Under the pieces are notes generated by a model. That model saw only the letters and a list, made by a program, of their open reading frames with translations, was not told the origin of the DNA and did no database searches. Shown here piece after piece: positions 43,280 through 51,435 of a stretch of 64,000 bases of DNA. The stretch lies in NCBI RefSeq assembly GCF_023074185.1, contig NZ_JADPKY010000159.1, positions 1 through 64,000 of the forward strand. Reading direction: 5' to 3'. Numbering within the stretch: position 1 is the stretch's first letter; the number at the start of each line of letters is the position of its first letter. Source of the DNA: Bradyrhizobium sp. 132. Lineage in GTDB: Bacteria; Pseudomonadota; Alphaproteobacteria; Rhizobiales; Xanthobacteraceae. Made by a program: the position numbers and the translations under genes.

Positions 43280-44068
43280 ATGCAGGCGCTTCACACCGCA
43301 GCGACCGGAATGGCGGCACAGGAACTCAACGTTCAGGTGATCTCCAACAACATCGCGAACTTGCGCACCACCGGCTTCAAGAAGCAGACCGCGGCGTTCC
43401 AGGACCTGATCTACGAACACGTCCGCCGCGTCGGCGCCCAGTCGTCCGACCAGGGCACCATCCTGCCGGTCGGCGTCGACATCGGCGGCGGCGTCAAGAC
43501 CGTCGGTACGCCGCGCAGCATGACCCAGGGCACGCTGTCGCAGACCGGCAACGACCTCGACATGGCCATCACGGGCGAAGGTTTCTTCAAGATCCTGATG
43601 CCCGACGGCAGCTACCAGTACACCCGCGACGGCACCTTCCAGATGGACAATCAGGGGCGCATCGTCACCGCGCAGGGTAACCCGGTGCAGCCGACGATCA
43701 CGATCCCGAACAACGCCTCGGGCCTCACCATCAACGTGCAGGGCCAGGTCTCGGTGACGCTGCCGGGTTCGTCGACGTCGGCGGTCCAGGGCCAGATCGG
43801 CCTGACCCGATTCATCAACAAGGCGGGCCTCCAGCCGGTCGGCAACAATCAGTTCACCGAGACGCCCTCCTCCGGCCCGCCGCAGGACGGCACGGCGACG
43901 GCCGAGGGTTTCGGCAACATCACCCAGAGCAGCCTCGAGCAGGCCAATGTCGACGTCGTCTCGGAAATGAGCGACCTGATCGCCGCCCAGCGCGCCTACG
44001 AGATGAACGCCAAGGTGATCAGCGCCGCCGACCAGATGATGCAATCGACCACGGCGCTGTTCCGCTGA
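43280..44068 (+). CDS. flgG: Flagellar distal rod protein FlgG
   Basis: A 262-residue distal rod protein: MQALHTAATGMAAQELNVQVISNNIANLRTTGFKK at the start, the G-x-DLDMAITGEGFFKILMPDGSYQYTRDGTFQMD core, and EQANVDVVSEMSDLIAAQRAYEMNAKVISAADQMMQ at the C-terminus, typical of FlgG. 16 bases after flgF. Confidence 0.97.
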   Translation: MQALHTAATGMAAQELNVQVISNNIANLRTTGFKKQTAAFQDLIYEHVRRVGAQSSDQGTILPVGVDIGGGVKTVGTPRSMTQGTLSQTGNDLDMAITGEGFFKILMPDGSYQYTRDGTFQMDNQGRIVTAQGNPVQPTITIPNNASGLTINVQGQVSVTLPGSSTSAVQGQIGLTRFINKAGLQPVGNNQFTETPSSGPPQDGTATAEGFGNITQSSLEQANVDVVSEMSDLIAAQRAYEMNAKVISAADQMMQSTTALFR

Positions 44069-44078
44069 GGTGATGACC

Positions 44079-45221
44079 ATGATCCGCACCACCCTCGCCA
44101 CGATCTCCGCTCTCCTCGTGCTGGCGCTGCCTGCACGGGCCGCCGACGATTTCATCGCAACGCCGACGCTGCGCGCGGGCATCTCCGTGACCTCGGACGT
44201 GGTGCGGGTCGGCGATCTCATCGACAATGCCGGATCCGCCGCGCTGATCCCGGTCTACCGCTCGCCCGATCTCGGCACCACCGGCGCGCTGCCGGTTGCC
44301 CACGTCCTGAGCGTGCTCCGTGCAAAGCAGGTGATCGGCGTGATGACCGGCGACATCAAGGAGGTCCAGGTTACCCGTCTCGCCCGCACGCTGGTGAACA
44401 AGGACCTCGAAACCGCGGTCGCCTCGGCGCTCGAGCGCCGCTTCGGACTTGGCGATGCCGCCAACATCACCGTGACGTTCGACCGCGGTGTCGCCGACAT
44501 GCGGCTGGATGCCTCTAACACCGGCGCGCTGCAGCCGGTCGCAACCCGCTATGACGCCCGCAGCGGCCGCTTCGACATCGCCTTCGAGATCAACAACGAC
44601 AACAATCCGGCGCCGACCAAGCTGCGCTTTACCGGCAATGCGATCGAAACGGTGGAAGTGGCCGTGCTGACGCGCGACATCGACCGCGCCGATCTCCTGA
44701 AGTCCTCCGACGTCGCCGTGGAACGCCGGCCGAAGGCCGAAGTCACCGGTGAGGCCGCCTCGCGCGATCGGACGCTCGGCATGCAGCTCCGCCGACCGAT
44801 GCGGGCGGGGATGCCGATCCGCGTCGCCGACATCGTCAAGCCGGAATTCGTGCAGCGCGACCAGAACGTCACCGTCATCTACCAGGTCCCCGGGATCTAC
44901 CTCACCACGCGCGGCAAGGCGATCGAGAGCGGCGCCGAGGGCGACATCATCAGCGTGCTCAACCTGCAGACCAAGCGCACGCTCACAGGCGTGGTCACCG
45001 CCCGCGGCCAGGTGACGGTCCAGGGCGCCAGCCAGGCCGCGCCGATGCCGGCCGCGGTCGAGCAGACCTCATCGCTCAAGCGTGACGAAACGCCCGCCCC
45101 CGCCCCCACGGCCGCAGCCCTCGCCCAGAGCCTGATCCAGACCCCGGCGTCCCCGGCCCAGATCGCACAAGCCCAGATCCCGCCAGTTCGCGTCTCGCAA
45201 GCTCCAGCCAAGTCAGAGTAA
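44079..45221 (+). CDS. flgA: P-ring chaperone FlgA, long form
   Basis: A 380-residue periplasmic protein that helps FlgI assemble the P ring. Signal peptide MIRTTLATISALLVLALPARA, a middle domain, and the SAF-type end (LTRDIDRADLLKSSDVAVERRPKAE, RDRTLGMQLRRPMRAGMPIRVADIVKPEFVQRDQNVTVIYQVPGIYLTTRGKAIESGAEGD in pieces). It is clearly longer than enteric FlgA (about 220 residues) with an Ala/Pro/Gln tail. Three start codons are clustered; ATG 44079 is best spaced from GAGG. Confidence 0.9.
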   Translation: MIRTTLATISALLVLALPARAADDFIATPTLRAGISVTSDVVRVGDLIDNAGSAALIPVYRSPDLGTTGALPVAHVLSVLRAKQVIGVMTGDIKEVQVTRLARTLVNKDLETAVASALERRFGLGDAANITVTFDRGVADMRLDASNTGALQPVATRYDARSGRFDIAFEINNDNNPAPTKLRFTGNAIETVEVAVLTRDIDRADLLKSSDVAVERRPKAEVTGEAASRDRTLGMQLRRPMRAGMPIRVADIVKPEFVQRDQNVTVIYQVPGIYLTTRGKAIESGAEGDIISVLNLQTKRTLTGVVTARGQVTVQGASQAAPMPAAVEQTSSLKRDETPAPAPTAAALAQSLIQTPASPAQIAQAQIPPVRVSQAPAKSE

Positions 45222-45224
45222 GTC

Positions 45225-45989
45225 ATGTCCAGTTTCAGTTCGGCTTCCCGTCCTCGTCGCATCGCGATTACTGCCCTGCTGCTGGCGACTTGCGCGCTGG
45301 CGAGCGGCTGCTCCTCGATCGACCGCCTGTCGCAGATCGGCGAGCAGCCGAAGCTGGCGGCGATCGAAAATCCGACGACGCAGCCCGGCTACAAGCCGGT
45401 GCAGATGCCGATGCCGAAGCCGGAAGTCGCCTCCTACAATCCGAACTCGCTGTGGCGCAACGGCAGCCGAGCCTTCTTCAAAGACCAGCGCGCGACCCAT
45501 GTCGGCGACCTCCTGACCGTGACCGTGAACATCACCGACAAGGCCAACCTCTCCAACGAGACCCAGCGCAGCCGCACCTCCAAGGAAGACTCGGGAATTA
45601 CCGATTTTATCGGCAGCCAGACGGTCACGCAGCCACTCAAGATCCTGCCGGGTCGGCTTCTCACCACCGACTCGACATCCTCCGCCGATGGCAAGGGCTC
45701 GGTCAACCGCCAGGAAGCATTGCAGACCAACGTCGCAGCGGTCGTCACCCAGGTGCTGCCGAACGGCAATCTCGTGGTCGAAGGCAAGCAGGAGATCCGC
45801 GTCAACTACGAGATTCGCGAGCTCATCGTCGCCGGCATCGTCCGCCCCGAAGACATCCAGAGCGACAACACCATCGATTCCAGCAAGATCGCGCAGGCCC
45901 GCATCGCATACGGCGGCCGCGGCCAGATCATGGACGTGCAGCAACCACGCTACGGCCAACAAGTCATGGACGTGCTGCTGCCCTTCTAG
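45225..45989 (+). CDS. flgH: L-ring lipoprotein FlgH
   Basis: A 254-residue outer-membrane lipoprotein that forms the L ring. Type II signal peptide ending LASGC (lipidated Cys 29), then SLWRNGSRAFFKDQRATHVGDLLTVTVNITDKANLSN and NLVVEGKQEIRVNYEIRELIVAGIVRPEDI..KIAQARIAYGGRGQIMDVQQPRYGQQ. Starts 3 bases after flgA; last gene of the operon, followed by a terminator at 46049. Confidence 0.97.
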   Translation: MSSFSSASRPRRIAITALLLATCALASGCSSIDRLSQIGEQPKLAAIENPTTQPGYKPVQMPMPKPEVASYNPNSLWRNGSRAFFKDQRATHVGDLLTVTVNITDKANLSNETQRSRTSKEDSGITDFIGSQTVTQPLKILPGRLLTTDSTSSADGKGSVNRQEALQTNVAAVVTQVLPNGNLVVEGKQEIRVNYEIRELIVAGIVRPEDIQSDNTIDSSKIAQARIAYGGRGQIMDVQQPRYGQQVMDVLLPF

Positions 45990-46048
45990 TCTTCTCCCGA
46001 GCTCCCACATCGTGTTCGCGGACCTAGGCGCGAACGACGATGTACGAC

Positions 46049-46081
46049 GCGGCCCTCGCTAGCTCCCCTGGCGAGGGCCGC
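46049..46081 (+). terminator. Terminator after flgH
   Basis: Stem GCGGCCCTCGC / GCGAGGGCCGC (11 bp) with an 11-base loop, then ATGTATTTT. Confidence 0.75.
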
Positions 46082-46156
46082 ATGTATTTTGGCGACGGCG
46101 TCGGCTGCAAGAAGCAAGTCAGAGGCGAGAAATTGTAGCGACACCGCTGCCCCAAA

Positions 46157-46252
46157 CTCCGTCATTGTGGGCGCGGCGAAGCAATTCGGAGCGTCCGCGG
46201 AAAGATTCTGGATTGCTTTCGTCGCGAAGGGCTCCTCGCAACGATGGAGGCG
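46157..46252. repeat. Dispersed repeat, copy C
   Basis: CTCCGTCATTGTGGGCGCGG, GAAGCAATTCGGAGCGTCCG, AAAGATTCTGGATTGCTTTC, GGGCTCCTCGCAACGATGG. Shares order of parts with copy D (47621); more diverged, for example TTGTGGGCG for TTGCGAGCG. Confidence 0.8.
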
Positions 46253-46264
46253 AGAGCGTGCACA

Positions 46265-46591
46265 TCACGCCACATCCATGACTGCGCGTATCTCCAGATG
46301 CACGCCGGTCTCCTCCTGAAGCGCGCGGATCACCGCCACCAAGTTGCCCATTGTTGGGTTTCCGCCCGGCCCGAACATCCGCATCAGACTCTTCTGCGGA
46401 CGATCAAGCACCTCGCTCAATCGTTCGAAACCGATAGTGGCATTGATGTAAGTCCGCAGCGCGGTGCGACCGTAATCGGTGTCCCCCTGCAACAGGGTCT
46501 GCATCGCCTCCTGAAACAGCGCCTCGCGGAAAGTTGGATCGCGCTCTGCCCGCGCGCGAATGGTCTCTTGAAAACTGTGGGTCAACGGCAT
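46265..46591 (-). CDS. HigA-type antitoxin (intact)
   Basis: A 108-residue DNA-binding protein: MPLTHSFQETIRARAERDPTFREALFQEAMQTLLQGD, then a helix-turn-helix TALRTYINATIGFERLSEVLDRPQKSLMRMFGPGGNPTMGNLVAVIRALQEETGVHLE. This is the RelE-partner 'addiction module antidote' type. ATG lies four bases after the stop of the broken toxin gene, the HigBA order (toxin first). Alone it may act as an orphan antitoxin or simply be decaying. Confidence 0.85.
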   Translation of the reverse strand: MPLTHSFQETIRARAERDPTFREALFQEAMQTLLQGDTDYGRTALRTYINATIGFERLSEVLDRPQKSLMRMFGPGGNPTMGNLVAVIRALQEETGVHLEIRAVMDVA

Positions 46592-46595
46592 CGGG

Positions 46596-46937
46596 TCATC
46601 CCTCATTGCGCTTTCGCACCTTGTAGTCACGCCATCGACGAAGCGCGACGCTGATATCGCTCTGTTGCCTCTGCTTGGTGCCGCCACCCAGGAGGATCAC
46701 CAGCACGCTGCCGTCCCACCCGAAATAGACCCGGTAGCCGGCGGTTGATCTTCAGTTCGGCCGCGCCCTCACCGATCGACTTGACGTTCGAGGTATTTCC
46801 ATCGGCAAGTCGTCCAATTGCAACGGCGACAGCTGCGGCGGCCTGCGCATCGAGCCGGTCATACCATCCCGAAACGGGATACGACCGTCGATGCTGTATT
46901 CCGCGATCTCGATTTTTGGTACCATATTCGTTACCAA
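46596..46937 (-). pseudogene. RelE/HigB-type toxin with two compensating frameshifts
   Basis: The start MVPKIEIAEYSIDGRIPFRD (46925 or 46937) is in one frame. One base is missing near 46865; the next frame gives WYDRLDAQAAAAVAVAIG and RLADGNTSNVKSIGEGAAEL. Near 46740 the original frame returns as YRVYFGWDGSVLVILLGGGT and QRQQSDISVALRRWRDYKVR before TGA at 46596-46598. Together these make one ~113-residue RelE/HigB toxin, but the actual first frame stops at 46752. The AT-rich region upstream (46936-46970) has AATTT..CTA / TAGAAATT arms that may be the operator. Confidence 0.8.
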
Positions 46938-47039
46938 TTTTCTATTTCAGAATTTTCGGATTTTAGAAATTTATTGTTGACGCGCTCCGATCGCTTCATT
47001 ATGTTCCCTCTTTGTTCCTTCTCACAAGAGGGCGTCTCG

Positions 47040-47620
47040 CGACCGTCACGAAACGAGGGATGGAATGCAGTGGACGCGACGGCGTCGGGCGCGAAGAGCT
47101 TTGCAGGGCGGGAATCCTTCGATGGTATTCCGTGAGCAGAACCTCTCGCGTGACGACACGACGCTGACGGCGTCCCGGTTCGGCTTCGATGGTGAGCGCA
47201 CGCCAGCCGTCGATGATGCGAGCGGGGATGCGCGCGGACGGAGAAGTCGTGTGGTCCTGACGCCCGGGGTCTGTGCGTCAAGTCTTGTAGTGATGTGTGC
47301 TGTCCGACCGGGCACGCGCATCAGCCATCTGCATGGCGACGGGGGCAATAGTGCATCGCTCCCCGGGGAGAGCACGAAGGACACCGTTAAAACCATTCGC
47401 GCAGGGAAGGCCGGGATGTCCCGGCGTCACCTGTGATCCACCCGTGCGCGTTTGATCCGCACACGGGATTGCGGGTGCCAGCCGGCGCCCGGCCTTCCCT
47501 GCACCTTCTTGATCTTCAGGAGGGCGAGACGATTGCAAAACTTGGGCGGAAGATGCCGCGAGGATGTGGTGGTGCGTCCGCAATTGCGATGTAAATTGAA
47601 AGAACGAAATCGTGCCCCAA
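47040..47620. repeat. Long dispersed non-coding repeat of Bradyrhizobium type
   Basis: The block runs from TGGAATGCAGTGGACGCGAC through GTCCTGACGCCCGGGG, CCGTTAAAACCATTCGCGCA, GGGATGTCCCGGCGTCACC and GCCCGGCCTTCCCTGCACC to AGGAGGGCGAGACGATTG. I recognise this order of segments as a common long intergenic repeat of Bradyrhizobium that ends in the shorter repeat seen at 47621. No frame in it is protein-like. The stretch 46938-47039 before it is AT-rich and holds nothing else I can name. Confidence 0.5.
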
Positions 47621-47719
47621 CCTCCGTCATTGCGAGCGCAGCGAAAGCAATCCAGACTGCCGCCGCGGAAAGATTCTGGATTGCCTCGTCGCGACGGGTT
47701 CCTCGCAATGACGGCGGAG
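47621..47719. repeat. Dispersed repeat, copy D
   Basis: CCTCCGTCATTGCGAGCGCA, GAAAGCAATCCAGACTGCCG, AAAGATTCTGGATTGCCTCG, GGGTTCCTCGCAATGACGG. Outer ends GTCATTGCGAG / CTCGCAATGAC are inverted, so the unit folds as a long hairpin. It ends a few bases before the stop of the next gene. Confidence 0.85.
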
Positions 47720-47722
47720 ACG

Positions 47723-48502
47723 TCACGTAAACTCCGCCTCGACCGTCCCCAGCCCATCCAGCTCCATCCGCACCTTGTCGCCGGCCTTCAGCCACAGCGT
47801 CTTCACCAGGCTCCCCGTCAGCACGAGCTGTCCTGCGTGCAAGCCCTTGCCCTCGGCGGCGAGATGGTTGGCGAGCCAGGCGAGTGCGTTGTGGGGATGG
47901 CCGAGCACGTCGGCGCCGGTGCCGTGGCTGACCTCCTCACCGTTGACGATGGCGCGGCCCTTGACCGATCTCAGGTCCGGCACGGACGAGCGCGGCACCC
48001 TCTCACCCAGCACGCAGCCGGCGGCGAAGAAATCGTCGGCGATCAAGGTCGGCGCGCCCATCGTCTCCCACTTCACATAGCGGTCGTCGACGATCTCGAT
48101 CGCGGGATGATAGGCCTCGACGGCCTCGCCGACCCATTCGGCCGTGAACGGCGCCTCGCCGGCGGCAAGATTGCGCTTGAGCCGCACGGCGATCTCGCAT
48201 TCGACGCCGACCCGGACATAGTCGGCAGCCGCAAGCTGCACGCCGCTGTCGTGCACGCCCTTCTTGAACACGCCGCCACCGCAAGGGTGCGGAATGCCGA
48301 TATAATCCTGCATCACCTGGCTGGTGCAGCCGATCTTGTAACCGATGAGAGGGCCGACATGCGGCAGCAGCAGATCGTGCAGCGCGCGCTGGACCTGATA
48401 GCCCTCGGCTTCATCGGCCGGAGGAACTTCGAGCGCCGCGAGCGGCGCGTGGTTGCGGCGCGCGAGCGCAATCGCCTTTGCGGCCTTGAGAATATTGTCC
48501 AT
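47723..48502 (-). CDS. 2-keto-4-pentenoate hydratase family protein
   Basis: A 259-residue enzyme of the MhpD/XylJ/HpaH family (hydratases or decarboxylases of aromatic meta-cleavage pathways). It has GYQVQRALHDLLLPHVGPLIGYKIGCTS, the metal-site GVECEIAVRLKRNL and PAIEIVDDRY, then FFAAGCVLGE and HPHNALAWLANHLAAEGKGLHAGQLVLTGSL. Acts on 2-hydroxypenta-2,4-dienoate-like compounds with a divalent metal. No other pathway gene is adjacent, so the substrate is open. Confidence 0.92.
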   Translation of the reverse strand: MDNILKAAKAIALARRNHAPLAALEVPPADEAEGYQVQRALHDLLLPHVGPLIGYKIGCTSQVMQDYIGIPHPCGGGVFKKGVHDSGVQLAAADYVRVGVECEIAVRLKRNLAAGEAPFTAEWVGEAVEAYHPAIEIVDDRYVKWETMGAPTLIADDFFAAGCVLGERVPRSSVPDLRSVKGRAIVNGEEVSHGTGADVLGHPHNALAWLANHLAAEGKGLHAGQLVLTGSLVKTLWLKAGDKVRMELDGLGTVEAEFT

Positions 48503-48983
48503 TGGCGCCGCCTCCCACGCTACGCAATCGAGGGCGGCACTTCAGCATCCCCGCCGGGGTGTGACAAGCGCGGGGCCGCACGGCAGCACGTCATTGCCAG
48601 CCCAAGCTGGATAAGCTGCGGACGCAGATCGGCCACATCACATGGGACAGCCTCATGGCCTGCTGCCAGCGTTTAAGGAAATATTGAACTGGTCCAGGCT
48701 TTATGGGGAAGCGCACCTTTTAGGGGCGCAACAGGCCTGATTGCAGCGACGCGTGAAGCTGCTGGATCGGTGTCTCAGCATTCGAGTCGATGTCGTTGAC
48801 GCGACTCGCGAAACCTCCCGCACCCGAAGTGAAGGCTGTTGCTCATCCGAACTCACGTGAGCTCGGAGGAGTTAAGTCCAGCCCATTGATTACGATTCAC
48901 TTTTCGCGATTGCGCTCGCGCGCCGCGGGGTTGCAAGCGACAGGCAAAATGCTAATCACGGCGCGAAACTGCGCTTTGCATCC

Positions 48984-49013
48984 AAAAAACAAAGAGCCGC
49001 ATCTCTGCGGCTC
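48984..49013 (-). terminator. Terminator of dksA
   Basis: On the minus strand GAGCCGCA / TGCGGCTC (8 bp, 4-base loop) followed by TTTGTTTTTT. It is 5 bases beyond the dksA stop codon. The 480 bases to the left (48503-48983) show no gene or repeat that I can support. Confidence 0.85.
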
Positions 49014-49018
49014 AGGCT

Positions 49019-49429
49019 CTATTCGTCGCGATAGACCTTCTCGCGTTTCTCGTGGCGCTCCTGCGCTTCCACCGAGAGCGTCGCGATCGGCCGGGCCTCG
49101 AGCCGCTTCAACGAGATCGGCTCCCCCGTGTCCTCGCAATAGCCGTAGGTGTTGTCCTCGATACGCTGGAGCGCGGCATCGATCTTGGCGATCAACTTGC
49201 GCTGGCGGTCGCGGGCACGGAGTTCGATGGCGCGGTCGGTTTCGGACGACGCCCGATCGGCGAGATCGGGGTGGTTCACGTTCTCCTCCTGCAGGGCTTG
49301 CAGGGTGAGCTTGGACTCTTTGAGGATCTCATCCTTCCAGGCGAGGAGCTTCAAACGGAAGTACTCCTTCTGCCTGTCGTTCATGAAAGGCTCTTTTTCG
49401 GTCGGTCGGTAGTTTTTCAACTTTTCCAA
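49019..49429 (-). CDS. dksA: DksA-family RNA polymerase regulator with one zinc-site Cys
   Basis: A 136-residue protein that enters the RNA polymerase secondary channel and, with ppGpp, resets rRNA and stress promoters. The coiled-coil part (LKLLAWKDEILKESKLTLQALQEE, DRASSETDRAIELRARDRQRKLIAKIDAALQRIED) with its tip Asp pair is followed by the zinc-finger region YGYCEDTGEPISLKRLEARPIATLSVEAQERHEKR. Only Cys 98 of the four zinc ligands remains. Such Cys-poor DksA is known in alphaproteobacteria. Transcribed alone with its own terminator. Confidence 0.92.
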   Translation of the reverse strand: MEKLKNYRPTEKEPFMNDRQKEYFRLKLLAWKDEILKESKLTLQALQEENVNHPDLADRASSETDRAIELRARDRQRKLIAKIDAALQRIEDNTYGYCEDTGEPISLKRLEARPIATLSVEAQERHEKREKVYRDE

Positions 49430-49558
49430 GGGCGGCCTATCTGTCTAAGCAACGACTCGCAAACGGAACGGAGTCCGCTGAGCGGGGCGTTATATAGCGG
49501 CCTCATGTGACAGACAATGTTTCCCTGATCGCCCGATTGGCGCTCCCAAGCCCTTGCA

Positions 49559-49592
49559 CAGGAAGGTTTATCCTACAGGAAGGTTTATCCTG
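49559..49592. repeat. 17-bp tandem duplication
   Basis: CAGGAAGGTTTATCCTA followed by CAGGAAGGTTTATCCTG; each unit has AGGA/TCCT arms. Lies between dksA and the reductase gene. Confidence 0.85.
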
Positions 49593-49617
49593 GAGGGCCC
49601 CGGGGGCGGCCGAAGGC

Positions 49618-50229
49618 CTAGTAGCCGACCGTGAAACGCTGCTTCACATGGGCCGGCCGTTCGATCTCGTCGGCGAGCGCGATGGCGTAGTCAGCGAAGG
49701 TGATCCAGCTCTTCCCGTTCGCATCTGCGAGAAGCTGATCGGTCCCAAGCCGGAACTTGCCGGTGCGCTCCCCCTCGATGAACAGGGCCGATGGCGAGAT
49801 GAAGGTCCAGTTCAGCTCTTTTTCCTGCCGCAGCAGGTCGAGAAAAGCCGAACCCGCCTCAGCCTCAGCCTTGTACTGAGCCGGAAAACCGGGAGTTGTA
49901 ACCAGTTTGACGCCCGGAGCGACCTCAAGGCTGCCGGCCCCGCCGACCACGAGGTAACGACCGACCTTGGAATCCTTTGCCGCGCCGATCAGCTTGAGCG
50001 CGTCGCTGGCCAGAAAGTGCACGGAACTCACGGCGACGTCGTGCCCAACCCACAGCTTGGCAAGACCGGACCGGTCGAGGACGTCCCCCTTGGTGGGCGT
50101 GACGTTCGGCAGGACCGCGATCTTCTCGGGGTTGCGGGCGATGGCCGTGACCGCGTGGCCGCGGCGCGACAGTTCCTTGGTGATCTCCGACCCGGTCCGG
50201 CCCGAGGCGCCGGCAACTGCGATCTTCAT
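49618..50229 (-). CDS. NAD(P)H-binding (NmrA-like) reductase
   Basis: A 203-residue Rossmann-fold protein: GASGRTG near residue 8 binds the dinucleotide, then HAVTAIARNPEKI, KGDVLDRSGL, GRYLVVGGAGSLEV and NWTFISPSALFIEGERTGKF. This is the atypical short-chain dehydrogenase/NmrA-like group, often quinone or aldehyde reductases under HxlR control. It is divergent from the HxlR gene with 149 bases between, which supports that pairing. Confidence 0.92.
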   Translation of the reverse strand: MKIAVAGASGRTGSEITKELSRRGHAVTAIARNPEKIAVLPNVTPTKGDVLDRSGLAKLWVGHDVAVSSVHFLASDALKLIGAAKDSKVGRYLVVGGAGSLEVAPGVKLVTTPGFPAQYKAEAEAGSAFLDLLRQEKELNWTFISPSALFIEGERTGKFRLGTDQLLADANGKSWITFADYAIALADEIERPAHVKQRFTVGY

Positions 50230-50378
50230 GAAAGGCTCCTTTGCTTCTGTGGTAACTACCGGTGACTAGATATCATAAAGAATGCTGGTGTTAAGAGAGC
50301 ACCTTGTGCTTACCTGCTTACGCAGGAGTAACCGGCGGCGGCCGGCAAATGAGCGGAATGGATCGTGAGGACCCGACG

Positions 50379-50747
50379 ATGAAGCCGGACGTCTATGCAG
50401 CGAACTGCCCCACGCGACAGATCCTCGACCGCGTCGGCGACAAATGGGCGGTGCTGATCCTGCTACTGCTGCGCGAGGAGCCGATGCGCTTCAATCAGTT
50501 GCGCCGCACGATTGAAGGCATTTCGCAGAAGATGCTGAGCCAGGTTCTCAAGTCGCTCGATCGCGACGGATTGATCAAGCGTCACGCCATCGCAACCGTG
50601 CCGGTGACCGTGGAATACTCGATCACGCAGCTCGGCGTGACGCTCGCAGCTGCGGTCGATCCGCTCCGAGATTGGGCCGAGCAGAATCTGAAAGACGTGC
50701 TCGCCGCCCAGCGCCGCTACGACGCGCAGAAGGATGAAGCGGCGTAA
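50379..50747 (+). CDS. HxlR-family transcriptional regulator
   Basis: A 122-residue winged-helix regulator: CPTRQILDRVGDKWAVLILLLLREEPMRFNQLRRTIEGISQKMLSQVLKSLDRDGLIKR, a standard HxlR domain with the conserved first Cys that often senses electrophiles or quinones. The start at 50379 has GAGG eight bases upstream and is preferred to 50349. It most likely controls the divergent NmrA-like reductase. Confidence 0.92.
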   Translation: MKPDVYAANCPTRQILDRVGDKWAVLILLLLREEPMRFNQLRRTIEGISQKMLSQVLKSLDRDGLIKRHAIATVPVTVEYSITQLGVTLAAAVDPLRDWAEQNLKDVLAAQRRYDAQKDEAA

Positions 50748-50751
50748 GACG

Positions 50752-51165
50752 CTACGCCTGCCCGGCCTTGGCGAGTTCGACCTCGACGCGCAGCTCGATC
50801 TCGGACAGCACCGAGTCCAGACCAGGATCGCCGGAAGACGATTTCAGGTTCGCCGCAGCGTCACGCAGCCGCATCACGGTCGACGCATCGAGTTTGCCGG
50901 AGAGGAGCCCCATCTTGAGATCGTCGAGCACGTCGAGCGCGGTCTTGCCGCGCGTGACCGAGCGCTTGCGACGCTCGACGGGGTTCTCTTCGATGCCTTG
51001 CAGCGCGAGCAGCCCGTCGATGTTGGCGGCGGCCTTCGGTGCGGCAGCGCCCCGCGTCTCCTGCGCCGACGAGGTGTCGGGCAGCACGAAGGTGCCGGAG
51101 CTCGTCCGCCTGGCCTGGCTGGCCGGCGTTCCAAGCGTGGTGCCGTTCGGTCCGTAGATGCGCAT
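50752..51165 (-). CDS. fliX: Flagellar assembly regulator FliX
   Basis: A 137-residue cytoplasmic protein: MRIYGPNGTTLG, a variable Ala-rich part, and TALDVLDDLKMGLLSGKLDASTVMRLRDAAANLKS..GLDSVLSEIELRVEVELAK. In Caulobacter FliX couples completion of early flagellar structure to FlbD/sigma-54 activity. Divergent from flgI as in Caulobacter, with a CtrA-type box between. Its 3' end is five bases from the HxlR stop (convergent). Confidence 0.92.
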   Translation of the reverse strand: MRIYGPNGTTLGTPASQARRTSSGTFVLPDTSSAQETRGAAAPKAAANIDGLLALQGIEENPVERRKRSVTRGKTALDVLDDLKMGLLSGKLDASTVMRLRDAAANLKSSSGDPGLDSVLSEIELRVEVELAKAGQA

Positions 51166-51207
51166 CGGAAGCAATCCGGGTGATCGATGCGCCACATTCG
51201 CCGTTTT

Positions 51208-51226
51208 ATGGTTAACGGCCCGTAAA
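51208..51226. promoter_or_regulatory. CtrA box before fliX
   Basis: ATGG-TTAA-CGGCCCG-TAAA: extended half-site plus a second half with one mismatch. 47-61 bases before the fliX start. Confidence 0.65.
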
Positions 51227-51343
51227 CAGCCCGGCAAAATCTGCCGACAGGCGGCAGTTTCGCTCCTCAGGGACAACACCGGCTGAGACCGCTCGAAACA
51301 GATTTACTCAACCTGTTCAGCCACCTACCCCCGCTGCTCCGAG

Positions 51344-51360
51344 TTGGCACAGCGCTCGCA
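51344..51360 (+). promoter_or_regulatory. Sigma-54-type promoter of the flgI operon
   Basis: TTGGCAC-AGCGC-TCGCA: GG and GC ten bases apart, -12 element TCGCA like that before flgF. The start would be ~64 bases before flgI. Confidence 0.75.
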
Positions 51361-51435
51361 AGGACAGCGTCGGACCAGCTCGTCATGGGAGTGTCGTGAG
51401 GATCCGTCGATTTGAGGAGCCTCGGGGAGCAGAGG

